NCBI RefSeq assembly: GCF_041080655.1
Contig: NZ_CP163525.1
Coordinates: 6,076,001-6,140,000 of the forward strand
Reading direction: 5' to 3'
Length of the DNA stretch: 64,000 nucleotides
Source of the DNA: Streptomyces sp. CG4
GTDB taxonomy: Bacteria > Actinomycetota > Actinomycetes > Streptomycetales > Streptomycetaceae
Shown here one piece after another: positions 17,746-25,807 of this stretch (positions are counted from its first letter, which is position 1; every line of letters begins with the position of its first letter). The notes below the pieces were generated by a model, which saw only the letters and a program-made list of their open reading frames with translations, did not search any database and was not told where the DNA came from. The position numbers and the translations under genes are program-made.

Positions 17746-18061
17746 GAGTCATTCCCCCCACACGCAGGTCACCGCGTGTTTCGTCGGTCCTGTGCCGCGT
17801 GCGGCAAGCCCCCCTTGAGCCCGCGCGCACGGGTCGGTGGCAGTACGCAGTCCCCACGTCTTCCCCACCTCATGGACACGGGACGGCGACCTTCCGGTTG
17901 CATGATGCCCCCCTCGGCACCGGTTCATGGGCGGGGCCCCCTCCCCGCCGGTCGGCAACCGGTTGTTTCCCCCCAACTCCCGCCGAACGGCGGCAGCTTG
18001 GACGTCCAGGTTTCTACGGTGATCCGCATGATCGCAAGACGCGAAACGCGGTGTTTACCGG
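17746..18061. other. Gene-free region upstream of cslA
   Basis: The 316 bases between cslA and the 3' end of the convergent FCD regulator gene should hold the cslA promoter. On the minus strand the cslA ribosome site GGGGGG is at 17752-17757. Several C6-C7 runs (plus strand) are spread through the region. No coding pattern, strong terminator or confident -35/-10 pair was found. Confidence 0.5.
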
Positions 18062-18811
18062 TCAAACCCGTTCATTGTGGCGCGTGTGGGGCTCGGGAGA
18101 CCGGGGTGCGCCGGTGGTCCCGGAAGGCCGGGGCGCGCCGGTGGTGGAGAGGCGGGCACGGATGTTGCCGAAGTGGTCTCGTATGGCCTTCTCCGCCCGC
18201 ATCGAGTCGCCGGACCGGACCGCGTCCAGGATCTCCCGGTGCTGGCGGCAGGTGACCCCGGGGTCCTGCGGCACGTCCACCAGATCCCGCTGCACCCGGT
18301 GGAACGCGTCCCAGAACGCCTCCAGCACCTCGCTCAGCAAGACGTTGTCCAGCCCCCGGTAGAGGGTGGCGTGAAAGGCCCGGTCGGTCTCGGCGAGGCC
18401 CGCCCCTTCGGCGGCCTCCCGTTCCATGCGGTTCACGAGGGCGTCCAGTGCGACGAGGTCCGCCTCGGGCAGCCGCCCGGCCAGCCTTGAGACCAGCCCG
18501 GTCTCCACGGCCTCGCGCAGCTCCAGCAGCTGCAGCAGCGAGTCCTCGCCCCGGTAGTGGCCGGTCACGGTGCGGAACGCCAGCCCCTCGATCATCGGCG
18601 CGAACGACATCGGGCCGACGTACGTCCCGAACCCGTGCCGGATCTCCACGATCCCCATCGCCTGCAGCGCCTTCAGGGCCTCGCGCACCGAGTTCCGGCT
18701 GGCGCCGAGGTGGTCCATCAGCTCCGGCTCGGTCGGCAGCGGGGCCCCCGAGGGCAGCCGCCGGTCCACGATCAGCTTCTTGATCCGCTCCTGAAGGTCC
18801 CGGGCTGCCAT
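18062..18811 (-). CDS. GntR family regulator, FadR/FCD subfamily
   Basis: The 249-residue protein has a winged helix (about 5-70; LPTEPELMDHLGASRNSVREA region) and an all-helical FCD ligand domain (about 95-220). FCD metal-binding residues are plausible at Asp (ETDRAFH), His and His (QHREI, IRDHF). These regulators sense small carboxylates or sugars. No linked catabolic operon lies immediately beside it, so the target is unknown; cslA lies downstream in the same direction. ATG 18811 is chosen as the last methionine before the HTH; an upstream extension lacks a ribosome site and would run into the terminator hairpin. Confidence 0.82.
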   Translation of the reverse strand: MAARDLQERIKKLIVDRRLPSGAPLPTEPELMDHLGASRNSVREALKALQAMGIVEIRHGFGTYVGPMSFAPMIEGLAFRTVTGHYRGEDSLLQLLELREAVETGLVSRLAGRLPEADLVALDALVNRMEREAAEGAGLAETDRAFHATLYRGLDNVLLSEVLEAFWDAFHRVQRDLVDVPQDPGVTCRQHREILDAVRSGDSMRAEKAIRDHFGNIRARLSTTGAPRPSGTTGAPRSPEPHTRHNERV

Positions 18812-18899
18812 GGCCAGAGGGTAACCGGCCAATCGGGGGGAACTCTCGGTGCCGACCTTTCGGGGCGTGCCTCGGTGGACCACCTCCGGCAAAAACAGA

Positions 18900-18944
18900 G
18901 ATGGCGAGCCATATCCGCATTCTCTGCGGACGTGGCTCGCCATC
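18900..18944 (-). terminator. Strong hairpin downstream of the tRNA-Lys fragment
   Basis: A 12-bp perfect stem, GATGGCGAGCCA (18900-18911) with its complement at 18933-18944, encloses a second stem TCCGCA/TGCGGA. It begins eight bases beyond the tRNA 3' end on the minus strand. The two intact tRNA-Lys genes in this window also have a terminator hairpin just downstream, so this is probably the original terminator of the broken tRNA. Confidence 0.65.
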
Positions 18945-18951
18945 GTCATCG

Positions 18952-18995
18952 TGCGCCGCCAGGGACTCGAACCCCGGACCCGCTGATTAAGAGTC
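18952..18995 (-). pseudogene. tRNA-Lys(CTT) 3' fragment, candidate attachment-site remnant
   Basis: These 44 bases are identical to the 3' 44 bases of both intact tRNA-Lys genes at 24880 and 39924, from the anticodon loop to the discriminator base. Identity stops abruptly at 18996, and the 5' half is missing. A tRNA 3' end as an exact direct repeat is the classic scar of tyrosine-recombinase integration. The orientation fits an insertion lying between this fragment and an intact tRNA at higher coordinate. No integrase gene was found. Confidence 0.7.
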
Positions 18996-19180
18996 GGACC
19001 GTCAACCAGTGGCTAGGTCGAGATAACTCTACCTGTTGGTGCCTCCGAAACCTCCGGGACCAACGACGGCCGCCGCCACACATCATTCGGACCGTCAAAG
19101 TGGCGGTCGAGTGGACAGTTGGGAAACTGACCAACGTGCACACTAGCGGACAAATCCCATCCACATGTGAGACAGATCGC

Positions 19181-20701
19181 ATGACGACTCCGGTGTTCGA
19201 GGAATGCGACCCCGCGAGCGACTGCGACTGCCCCGGCTGCGTGCAGGAGCGACGGTCCGGTCCCCGCCCGATGTCCGCCCGCCCGGTCGGCCCCCCGGCC
19301 GCCGCCTGCGGAATCGTGGCCGTGGCCGCCGCCTCCGCCGTGCTCGGCACGGTCGCCCCGGCCGCCGCGCTCACCCCCGGCCGGCCCGCCGAGCAGCGCC
19401 CGCACGCCTCCGGCGACGACGACCCGCAGACCCCCCAGGGGCCCAAGGCCCCGCTGCACCGCCCGGCGGGCAAGCCGGCCAGGCCCAGCGCCACCCCGAT
19501 CCCCGCGAGCACCCGGACCCAGATCATCAACCGGGCCAAGACCTGGGTGACCGCACAGGTGCCGTACAGCATGAGCGACTTCTGGTCCGACGGATACCGG
19601 CAGGACTGCTCGGGCTATGTCTCCATGGCCTGGGGCCTGCCCGGCAACGAATGGACGGGCACCCTCGTCCAGTTCGCCGTGAAGATCACCAAGGGCGAGC
19701 TGAAACCCGGGGACATCCTGCTCTACCACAACCCGGACAACCCCCAGGGAGGCTCCCACGTGGTGATCTTCGGCGGCTGGACGGACCACACGCACGCCAA
19801 GTACACGGTCTACGAGCAGTCGCCCCCGCACACCCGCAGGCAGCCGACGCCGTACCCCTACTGGAGCCACGCCGACAAGTACGTCCCCTACCGCTACAAG
19901 GGCGTGACCCCCGACACGGCGGGCACGCAGGCGGCCGGCGCCGAGCCGAAGGACGGCTACCCGGGCGCCCGCTCCTTCGGTCCGGGCGCCGTGAACGAGT
20001 ACGTCGCCCGGCTCGGTCGGCTGCTGGTGGCCCGGGGCGGTGGCGCGTACTACACCCAGGGGCCCGGACCGGCCTGGAGCGAGGCGGACCGGCAGGCCAC
20101 CCGGGCCTTCCAGCTCGCCCAGGGCTGGAGCGGCGCCGACGCCGACGGGCTGCCCGGCCCGCGCACCTGGGAGCTGCTGATCACCGGAAAGGGCAAGGAC
20201 ATCGCAGGCAAGGGCAAGGACATCGTGGGGAAGGGGAAGGACATCGGGGCCAAGGGCAGGGACGTCGCGGGTCGGGGCAAGGGCGTCGAGCGGAAGGGCA
20301 AGGAGATCGCGGGCCAGGGCAAGGACGTCGGGGGCAAGCGCAAAGACGTCGCGGGCAAGCGCAAGGACCTCGCGCCGGGGGCGGCCGGAGCGGTGCGGGC
20401 CGTCGCGCAGACCGGCTCGCACGGGGTGGCCGGCTATCCCGGCCGGAACTACTTCCGTCCGGGCGCGGAGAACGCGTACATCGCACAGCTGGGCCGCCAG
20501 CTGGTGAAGAAAGGATTCGGCAGGTTCTATGCCACCGCTCCCGGGCCGCGCTGGGGCGACGCGGACCGGCGTGCGGTGGAGGCCTTCCAGCGCGCCCAGG
20601 GCTGGCGCGGCGGTGCGGCGGACGGCTATCCGGGGCCGGAGACCTGGCGCCGGCTGTTCGCGGCCGCGGCCGCGGACCCGGACGGGGCGACCGGCGCCTG
20701 A
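19181..20701 (+). CDS. NlpC/P60-like cell-wall peptidase with two peptidoglycan-binding domains
   Basis: The 506-residue exported protein has a Cys-rich N-terminus (CDPASDCDCPGC, residues 9-20), a hydrophobic segment at about 40-63, and a disordered linker. A papain-like domain (about 112-225) carries Cys143 in DCSGYV and His193 in GSHVV. A first PG-binding domain (about 249-330), nine Lys/Gly heptads (336-398) and a second PG-binding domain (about 415-500) follow. It probably cuts or tethers to peptidoglycan. Its neighbours (SPFH protein, LPMO, cslA-glxA) suggest a role in hyphal wall remodelling. ATG 19181 is chosen for the conserved cysteine start; ATG 19271 would leave a cleaner signal peptide. 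Confidence 0.8.
   Translation: MTTPVFEECDPASDCDCPGCVQERRSGPRPMSARPVGPPAAACGIVAVAAASAVLGTVAPAAALTPGRPAEQRPHASGDDDPQTPQGPKAPLHRPAGKPARPSATPIPASTRTQIINRAKTWVTAQVPYSMSDFWSDGYRQDCSGYVSMAWGLPGNEWTGTLVQFAVKITKGELKPGDILLYHNPDNPQGGSHVVIFGGWTDHTHAKYTVYEQSPPHTRRQPTPYPYWSHADKYVPYRYKGVTPDTAGTQAAGAEPKDGYPGARSFGPGAVNEYVARLGRLLVARGGGAYYTQGPGPAWSEADRQATRAFQLAQGWSGADADGLPGPRTWELLITGKGKDIAGKGKDIVGKGKDIGAKGRDVAGRGKGVERKGKEIAGQGKDVGGKRKDVAGKRKDLAPGAAGAVRAVAQTGSHGVAGYPGRNYFRPGAENAYIAQLGRQLVKKGFGRFYATAPGPRWGDADRRAVEAFQRAQGWRGGAADGYPGPETWRRLFAAAAADPDGATGA
20186..20374 (+). repeat. Nine tandem 21-bp repeats encoding Lys/Gly heptads
   Basis: Nine imperfect 21-bp units encode heptads of the form G-K-G-K-D-I-A between the two PG-binding domains of the NlpC/P60 protein. 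Lysine dominates and there is no hydrophobic a/d pattern. It looks like a flexible, strongly cationic linker able to bind teichoic acids or other anionic wall polymers. The unit structure makes copy-number variation between strains likely. Confidence 0.85.
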
Positions 20702-20757
20702 CCGCTCCACCCCACCCCCTGTTCAGCACGCATCTGGCGCGGAGGCTGGAAGCAGAC

Positions 20758-21891
20758 ATGAGTACGACCACGTCACACACACCGCCCGAGTCCGAGGGAC
20801 GGCCGGAGGACGCCCCGGAGCCGGGCGGGCGACCGGGCCGGCCGATCCAGAACGAGGCGACCACCGAGATCCCGGTCCATCTGCTCTTCCGTGACCGGCT
20901 CGGCCCGGTGACGGTGTCGCTCAAGCCCGCCGTGGTGGCCCGCCGGCAGGACACCGGCGAGCAGCCGCTCCCGAGGCGCCGGGCGCCGGTGCGCCGCCGG
21001 CCGCTGCCGGAGGTCGACCCGGAGCTGGCCGAGCGCCCGGCGCGGGTGCTGCCGGGGGCGGCCGGGGTGCTCGCCGGGGCGTGCGGGATCACCGGGTGCC
21101 TGGCGACCTCGTGGTGGGCGGGGCTGCTGCCGTCCGGCGCGGTGGAGGCGCTACGGCTGCCCGCGTCCGTGGGCGCGGGGTTCGGCCCGGCGCAGTGGGC
21201 GGCGTACGCCGGGGCCGGGGCGCTCGGGTGGTGCGGGTTCGGCGGGCTGGCCCGGGGGCGGACCGGTGGGGCGTGGGTGCTCGGCCTGTTCGGCCGGTAC
21301 CGGGGGACGGTCCGGCGGACCGGGCTGCTCTGGGTGAACCCGCTGATGCGGCGCCGCCGGGTCGATGTGCGGCTGCGGCACTGGCGCAGCGAGGCGATGG
21401 CGGCGGCGGATCCCGACGGGATGGCGCTGCGGGTGGTCGTGCTGGTGGTGTGGCGGGTGCGGGACACCGCGCGGGCGCTGCTCGGCGTCGAGGACCACGA
21501 GGCGTATCTGACCGAGTGCGTGGAGGCGGCGCTGGCCCGGGTGCCGGTGGAGCCGGCGGGCGGGACGCGGGGCGGCGCGACGGCGGCCGGGGGCGCGCTG
21601 ACCCGGCTGGTGGCCGAGGAGACCGCACCGGTCGGCCTGGAGGTGTTCTCGGTGCGGCCGGTCCGGGTGGAGTACGCCCCGGAGGTCGCCGCGGTGATGC
21701 ACCGGCGCCGGATCGCCGCACTGGACGCCCGGCAGCGGGCCAGCATGCTCGGCTCGGTGGTCGACTCGGTGGAGGACACGGTGACCCGGCTGACCGTGCG
21801 CGGACTGGTCGAACTCGACGACTACGAACGCAAGGCGCTGGTACGGGACCTGACGGTGGCCTTCTGCTCGGGGCGCGGGGAGCCGTCGTAG
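20758..21891 (+). CDS. SPFH/band-7 domain membrane protein
   Basis: The 377-residue protein has a charged, disordered N-terminus (about 1-90), two hydrophobic segments (about 100-122 and 140-165), and a C-terminal SPFH/prohibitin-like domain (about 180-370) with the pattern VNPLMRRRRVDVRLRHW. SPFH proteins form membrane microdomain scaffolds. It lies 56 bases downstream of the NlpC/P60 gene and upstream of the LPMO. A scaffold for tip or wall enzymes is possible but unproven. GGAGG precedes ATG 20758 by about 13 bases. Confidence 0.8.
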   Translation: MSTTTSHTPPESEGRPEDAPEPGGRPGRPIQNEATTEIPVHLLFRDRLGPVTVSLKPAVVARRQDTGEQPLPRRRAPVRRRPLPEVDPELAERPARVLPGAAGVLAGACGITGCLATSWWAGLLPSGAVEALRLPASVGAGFGPAQWAAYAGAGALGWCGFGGLARGRTGGAWVLGLFGRYRGTVRRTGLLWVNPLMRRRRVDVRLRHWRSEAMAAADPDGMALRVVVLVVWRVRDTARALLGVEDHEAYLTECVEAALARVPVEPAGGTRGGATAAGGALTRLVAEETAPVGLEVFSVRPVRVEYAPEVAAVMHRRRIAALDARQRASMLGSVVDSVEDTVTRLTVRGLVELDDYERKALVRDLTVAFCSGRGEPS

Positions 21892-21960
21892 CGCGGCTCG
21901 TGAGGCGCATGGACACGTCTTTTGTATGGACACAGTCAATTAACGGCAATAATCTGAGAC

Positions 21961-21974
21961 TTGGTCTAGACCTA
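21961..21974. promoter_or_regulatory. DasR-type operator (dre) upstream of the LPMO gene
   Basis: TTGGTCTAGACCTA contains the perfect palindrome GGTCTAGACC and closely matches the DasR consensus (AnTGGTCTAGACCAnT). It is 46 bases upstream of the LPMO ATG, just after an A/T-rich stretch with a TAATCT at 21950-21955. DasR is the GlcNAc-responsive HutC/GntR repressor of chitin genes in Streptomyces, so chitin control of this LPMO is a sound inference. Confidence 0.75.
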
Positions 21975-22019
21975 CCTGCACAGCTCACCGAACTCCCCAC
22001 GTTCTCCAGGAGCGGCAGT

Positions 22020-22634
22020 ATGCGCACCAAGACCAGATTTCCGGCGTTGTCCGCGGCGTTGCTCGGGGTGGTGACCGCCGGAGCGTTCGTGCTCTCCACC
22101 GGCGGCGCCAGCGGACACGGCTACACCGACCTCCCCATCAGCAGGCAGAAGCTCTGCGCCAACGGCACGGTGACGGACTGCGGTGACATCCAGTACGAGC
22201 CGCAGAGCGTCGAGGGCCCCAAGGGCTTCCCGGCCGCCGGGCCCGCCGACGGCCAGATCTGCAACGGCGGACTGAGCCGGTTCGCCCAGCTCAGCTCGCC
22301 GGTCCCGCCCTCCGGCGAGGCCTGGCCCACGACCAGGGTGACGGGCGGCCAGACGTACACCTTCCGCTGGCAGTTCACCGCCATGCACGCCACGACGGAC
22401 TTCAGGTACTTCGTCACCAAGCAGGGCTGGAACCAGGACCACGCCCTGTCCCGCTCGGACCTCGACCTCACCCCGTTCCTGACGGTCCCGTACAACGGCC
22501 GGCGTCCGCCGGCCACCCTCAGCCACAGCGGCACCCTGCCGTCCGGGCTGAGCGGACACCATGTGATCGTCGCGGTGTGGACGATCGCCGACACGGGCAA
22601 CGCGTTCTACGCCTGCTCGGACGTCACCTTCTGA
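22020..22634 (+). CDS. AA10 lytic polysaccharide monooxygenase (LpmP/SliLPMO10E type)
   Basis: The 204-residue protein has a signal peptide ending ...STGGASG, leaving His33 as the mature N-terminus (HGYTDLPISR). The second histidine-brace residue is in FTAMHATTD, and an axial Phe is near the C-terminus (FYACSDVTF). It is a minimal single-domain AA10 enzyme, copper-dependent, of the small chitin-active type. In S. lividans and S. coelicolor an LPMO of this kind lies near cslA-glxA, and a cell-wall role has been reported. AGGAG at 22008-22012 supports the ATG, and a dre site lies upstream. Confidence 0.93.
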   Translation: MRTKTRFPALSAALLGVVTAGAFVLSTGGASGHGYTDLPISRQKLCANGTVTDCGDIQYEPQSVEGPKGFPAAGPADGQICNGGLSRFAQLSSPVPPSGEAWPTTRVTGGQTYTFRWQFTAMHATTDFRYFVTKQGWNQDHALSRSDLDLTPFLTVPYNGRRPPATLSHSGTLPSGLSGHHVIVAVWTIADTGNAFYACSDVTF

Positions 22635-22751
22635 GGTCCGTTCCGCCACAGCACGGAAACTGAGGTTCCCTTGAGGCCGGGTGCCCCGCGCGCCGGGTAC
22701 GTTCCCGGCACGCCGATCACTCGGAGCGGCGTACCGACCTCGGGGGACCTC

Positions 22752-23216
22752 ATGTCCGAGCTGTTCTTCTACCTCGTACCCGGCCTCATGATCGCGATGG
22801 CGGTCTTCGCCCTGGTCAGGATCCTCGGCCGCACCCGGGAGATGCGCCGCGCCTGGAGCAGTGGCCTGACGGCCGAGGCGCGGTGTCTGCGGACGTACAC
22901 CACGACCAGCGGCGGCGGTGAGACCTCCGTGCGCACGACGCTCCACCACGTGTACGAGTTCACCACCCGCGAGGGCCGTGCCGTCCGCTTCGAGGAGCGG
23001 GGCGGGCGGGGGACGGTCGTCGAGGGTGACGTCGTCACCGTGCACTACGCGGCCGAGCATCCCGAGCGGGCGACCGCGCACGCCCCGGCGCGCGGCAGGC
23101 TCGCGGCCGAATCGGGGTGCGTGGTGGCCTTCCTGGGCGTGTTCATCGCGGGCTGCGTGGCCTTCATCGTCAGCGCCCATCTGATGTTCTCGGCGACGGA
23201 CGGCTTCCCGCCGTAA
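22752..23216 (+). CDS. DUF3592-like membrane protein
   Basis: The 154-residue protein has N-terminal (about 5-24) and C-terminal (about 120-143) membrane helices flanking a small beta domain (about 40-108; YEFTTREGRAVRFEERG and GDVVTVHYAAEHPERA). That layout fits the DUF3592 family, whose function is unknown. A GGGGGA lies five bases before ATG 22752. It follows the LPMO by 117 bases and is likely an independent unit. Confidence 0.75.
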   Translation: MSELFFYLVPGLMIAMAVFALVRILGRTREMRRAWSSGLTAEARCLRTYTTTSGGGETSVRTTLHHVYEFTTREGRAVRFEERGGRGTVVEGDVVTVHYAAEHPERATAHAPARGRLAAESGCVVAFLGVFIAGCVAFIVSAHLMFSATDGFPP

Positions 23217-23258
23217 TGCTCTCCACATCTGACGATGCCTCAATTATCGTGCGCCCTC

Positions 23259-24914
23259 ATGGAGTCCAAGAAACGCACGGTCGCCGACCAGGTGGCGGCA
23301 CGCTGGGGTGACCACCGGCCCGGGCTGTGGTGCGAGGACCGCGTGCTGACCCAGCACGAGGTCGCCTCCGGTGCCGCGGCGCGCGCGGCGCTGTTGGCCG
23401 ACCTGCTGCCCCCCGGTGCCGTGGCGCACATCGGCGTACTCCTCGACAACACCGAGGAGTTCCCGCTGTGGCTCGGCGCCGCCGCCCTCGCCGGCGCGGC
23501 CGTCGCCGGCCTCAACCCCACCCGCCGGGGCCCCGAACTGGCCCGGGACATCCTGCACACCGAGTGCCCGCTCCTGGTCACCGAGCGGGCCCGGCTGCCC
23601 CTGTTGGCCGGCCTGGAGCTGCCGGGGGTGCGGATCCTCGTGACCGACGACGAGGAGTACGGCGCCCTCCTCGCCCCGTACGCCGACGCCGTGCCCGACC
23701 CGTCCCGGGCCGCCCCCGCCGACCGGCTGCTGCTGTACTTCACCTCCGGATCGACCGGTGCCCCGAAGGCGGCCCTGTGCTCCCAGGGCCGGCTGGCGGC
23801 GGCCGGGCAGGCGCTGGTCCGGCAGTTCGGGGTCGGCGCGGACGACGTGCACTACATCTGCATGCCGATGTTCCACGGCAACGCGGTGATCGCCGACTGG
23901 GCGCCCGCGCTGGCTGCCGGCGCCGGGGTGGCGCTGCGCCGGCGCTTCTCGGCGTCCGGGTTCCTCGCCGACGTACGCCGCTACCGGGCGACGTACTTCA
24001 CCTATGTCGGCCGGGCCATCCAGTACGTCCTCGCCACCGAGGAGCGCCCGGACGACCGGGACAACCCGCTGCGCATGGGCTTCGGCACCGAGGCGGGCGC
24101 GGTGGACGCGGCGGCCTTCGAGCGGCGCTTCGGGGTGCGGCTGGTGGAGGGGTACGGCTCCTCGGAGGGCGGCGCGGCGATCCAGTGGGCGCCGGGCACC
24201 CCGCAGGGCGCGGTGGGACCGGCCGGGCCGGGGCTGGCGGTGCTCGATCCCGCCACCGGGCGCGAGTGCCCGCCGGCCGTCTTCGACTCCGCGGGGCGGT
24301 TGCTCAACGGGGAGGAGGCGATCGGCGAGCTGGTGAACCGGGCGCCGAACCCCTTCGAGGGCTACTGGCGCAATCCGGCGGCGGAGGCCGAGCGGCGCAG
24401 GGACGGCGCCTACTGGACGGGCGACCTCTTCTACCGGGACGCCCGGGGATACCTCTACTTCGCCGGTCGCGGCGACGACCGCATCCGCGTCGACGGGGAG
24501 AACCTGGCCGCCGCGGTGATCGAGAACATCGTCGCCCGGTACGAGGGTGCGCTGGCCGTCGCCGTGTACGGGGTGCCGGACCCGGTGACCGGGGACCAGG
24601 TGATGGCGGCCATCGCCGGCTCCTTCGACCCCGACGGCTTCGCGGCCTTTCTGCGCGCCCAGCCCGATCTCGGCACGAAGATGGCGCCCCGGTTCGTGCG
24701 GGTGGTGCAGCGGATGCCGGTGACGGCCACGAACAAGATCCACCGGGCGCTGCTCAGGCGGGAGGGATACGGGTGCGCCGATCCGGTGTGGTGGCGGCCA
24801 CCGGGGGAGCGGACCTACCGGAGGCTTGCGGAGGGGGATGCCGAAGGGCCCCTCGCCTTTGCGAAGGGCCCTTCATCTGTGCGCCGCCAGGGACTCGAAC
24901 CCCGGACCCGCTGA
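23259..24914 (+). CDS. AMP-dependent fatty-acid--CoA ligase
   Basis: The 551-residue adenylating enzyme has the phosphate-binding loop YFTSGSTGAPKAA, a YGSSEGG substrate motif, the hinge YWTGDLFYRDARGYLYFAGR and C-terminal catalytic Lys in TATNKIHRALL. It should activate a carboxylate as an acyl-AMP and then the CoA thioester; chain length is unknown. The start may be ATG 23259 or ATG 23235. The longer form would carry a rare TTA codon at position 4. The last 12 codons are antisense to the tRNA-Lys gene and the stop lies inside it, so the native C-terminus may have been replaced at a recombination junction. Confidence 0.85.
   Translation: MESKKRTVADQVAARWGDHRPGLWCEDRVLTQHEVASGAAARAALLADLLPPGAVAHIGVLLDNTEEFPLWLGAAALAGAAVAGLNPTRRGPELARDILHTECPLLVTERARLPLLAGLELPGVRILVTDDEEYGALLAPYADAVPDPSRAAPADRLLLYFTSGSTGAPKAALCSQGRLAAAGQALVRQFGVGADDVHYICMPMFHGNAVIADWAPALAAGAGVALRRRFSASGFLADVRRYRATYFTYVGRAIQYVLATEERPDDRDNPLRMGFGTEAGAVDAAAFERRFGVRLVEGYGSSEGGAAIQWAPGTPQGAVGPAGPGLAVLDPATGRECPPAVFDSAGRLLNGEEAIGELVNRAPNPFEGYWRNPAAEAERRRDGAYWTGDLFYRDARGYLYFAGRGDDRIRVDGENLAAAVIENIVARYEGALAVAVYGVPDPVTGDQVMAAIAGSFDPDGFAAFLRAQPDLGTKMAPRFVRVVQRMPVTATNKIHRALLRREGYGCADPVWWRPPGERTYRRLAEGDAEGPLAFAKGPSSVRRQGLEPRTR
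24843..24874 (-). terminator. Terminator hairpin of tRNA-Lys
   Basis: GAAGGGCCC (24843-24851) pairs with GGGCCCTTC (24866-24874), and an inner TCGC/GCGA extends the stem after one mismatch. It lies five bases past the tRNA 3' end on the minus strand and inside the 3' end of the convergent acyl-CoA ligase frame. Confidence 0.7.
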
Positions 24915-24953
24915 TTAAGAGTCAGCTGCTCTAACCAACTGAGCTAGCGGCGC
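24880..24953 (-). tRNA. tRNA-Lys (anticodon CTT)
   Basis: The 74-nt cloverleaf has acceptor GCGCCGC/GCGGCGC, anticodon loop CTCTTAA with anticodon CTT, T-arm CGGGG TTCGAGT CCCTG and discriminator A. CCA is not encoded. The sequence is identical to the second copy at 39924-39997. Its 3' 44 bases recur at 18952-18995. Confidence 0.97.
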
Positions 24954-25048
24954 ATGACTCTCGCCTTCCCCGGATTTTTGTTTCCGCGGCTGGCGACGAA
25001 GAAAATACTACCTGGTCCGAGGGGGTGGTCGTGACCACCCCCTCGGAC

Positions 25049-25807
25049 CTAGATCGTCAGGGACAGCAGCACCGGTCCCGCGTTGCGGTTGAGCGCGTCC
25101 GCGGCCTGCTTCAGGCGGTGCGCGTGCTCCACCGGGAGGGACAGCGCCAGGCAGCCCACCGAGGCGCCCGCCGTGATCGGGACCGCCGCGCAGACCGTGC
25201 CGACCGCGTACTCCTGGAGGTCCAGGACCGGCACCGTCGGCGGCTGGGACTCCAGGCGGGACAGCAGCAGCTTGTCGCTGGTGATGGTGCGCGAGGTGAG
25301 GCGGGCCATCCGGTGCCGGGAGAGATGGTCGCGGCGGGCGTTGTGGTCGAGCTGGGTGAGCAGGCTCTTGCCGACCGCCGTGGCGTGGGCGCAGTAGCGG
25401 AAGTCGACCCACTCGTTCACCGCCGGGGTCGTCGGCCCGGCGGCGTACTGGGTGACCTTGACCTCGCCGTCGACGTACCGGCTGATGTAGACCGCCGCGC
25501 CGACCGAGTCGCGCAGGCGGTCCAGGGTGTGCTGGAGCTTCTCGTGCAGGGCCTGCTCACGGTCGTGCGCGGAGGTGAGGCGGCGCAGGGTGTCGCCGGT
25601 GACGTATGCCCCGTCGGTGATCTGCTCGACATAGCCCTCGCGGCGCAGCATGCGCAGCAGGGCGGTGAGCCGCTCGGAGCCGAGGCCGGTGCGGCGGGCC
25701 AGCTCGGTGTCGGTGACGCCGGCGGAGTGCCGGGCCACGGTCTCCAGCACACGCAGCGCGTCCTGGGCGGAGTGATTCGGGGCGGTCGGCTCGTGCATCA
25801 GCGCCAC
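25049..25807 (-). CDS. IclR family transcriptional regulator
   Basis: The 252-residue protein has an N-terminal winged helix (about 12-75; TDTELARRTGLGSERLTALLRML) and a C-terminal IclR effector domain (about 85-250; HATAVGKSLL, AVPI, GCLALSLPV). IclR proteins usually control nearby catabolic genes for aromatic or small organic acids. It sits downstream of the Ehu-type transporter operon on the same strand, 211 bases after ehuA, and could regulate that cluster. GTG 25807 is chosen because GGGGG lies six bases upstream; ATG 25798 is an alternative. Confidence 0.85.
   Translation of the reverse strand: MALMHEPTAPNHSAQDALRVLETVARHSAGVTDTELARRTGLGSERLTALLRMLRREGYVEQITDGAYVTGDTLRRLTSAHDREQALHEKLQHTLDRLRDSVGAAVYISRYVDGEVKVTQYAAGPTTPAVNEWVDFRYCAHATAVGKSLLTQLDHNARRDHLSRHRMARLTSRTITSDKLLLSRLESQPPTVPVLDLQEYAVGTVCAAVPITAGASVGCLALSLPVEHAHRLKQAADALNRNAGPVLLSLTI

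Noticed and set aside
18952..24953. Calling the 18.95-24.95 kb interval an active integrative element
   Set aside because: No integrase, excisionase, replication or transfer gene is present, and several genes look like core wall-remodelling genes, so only a relic is proposed.
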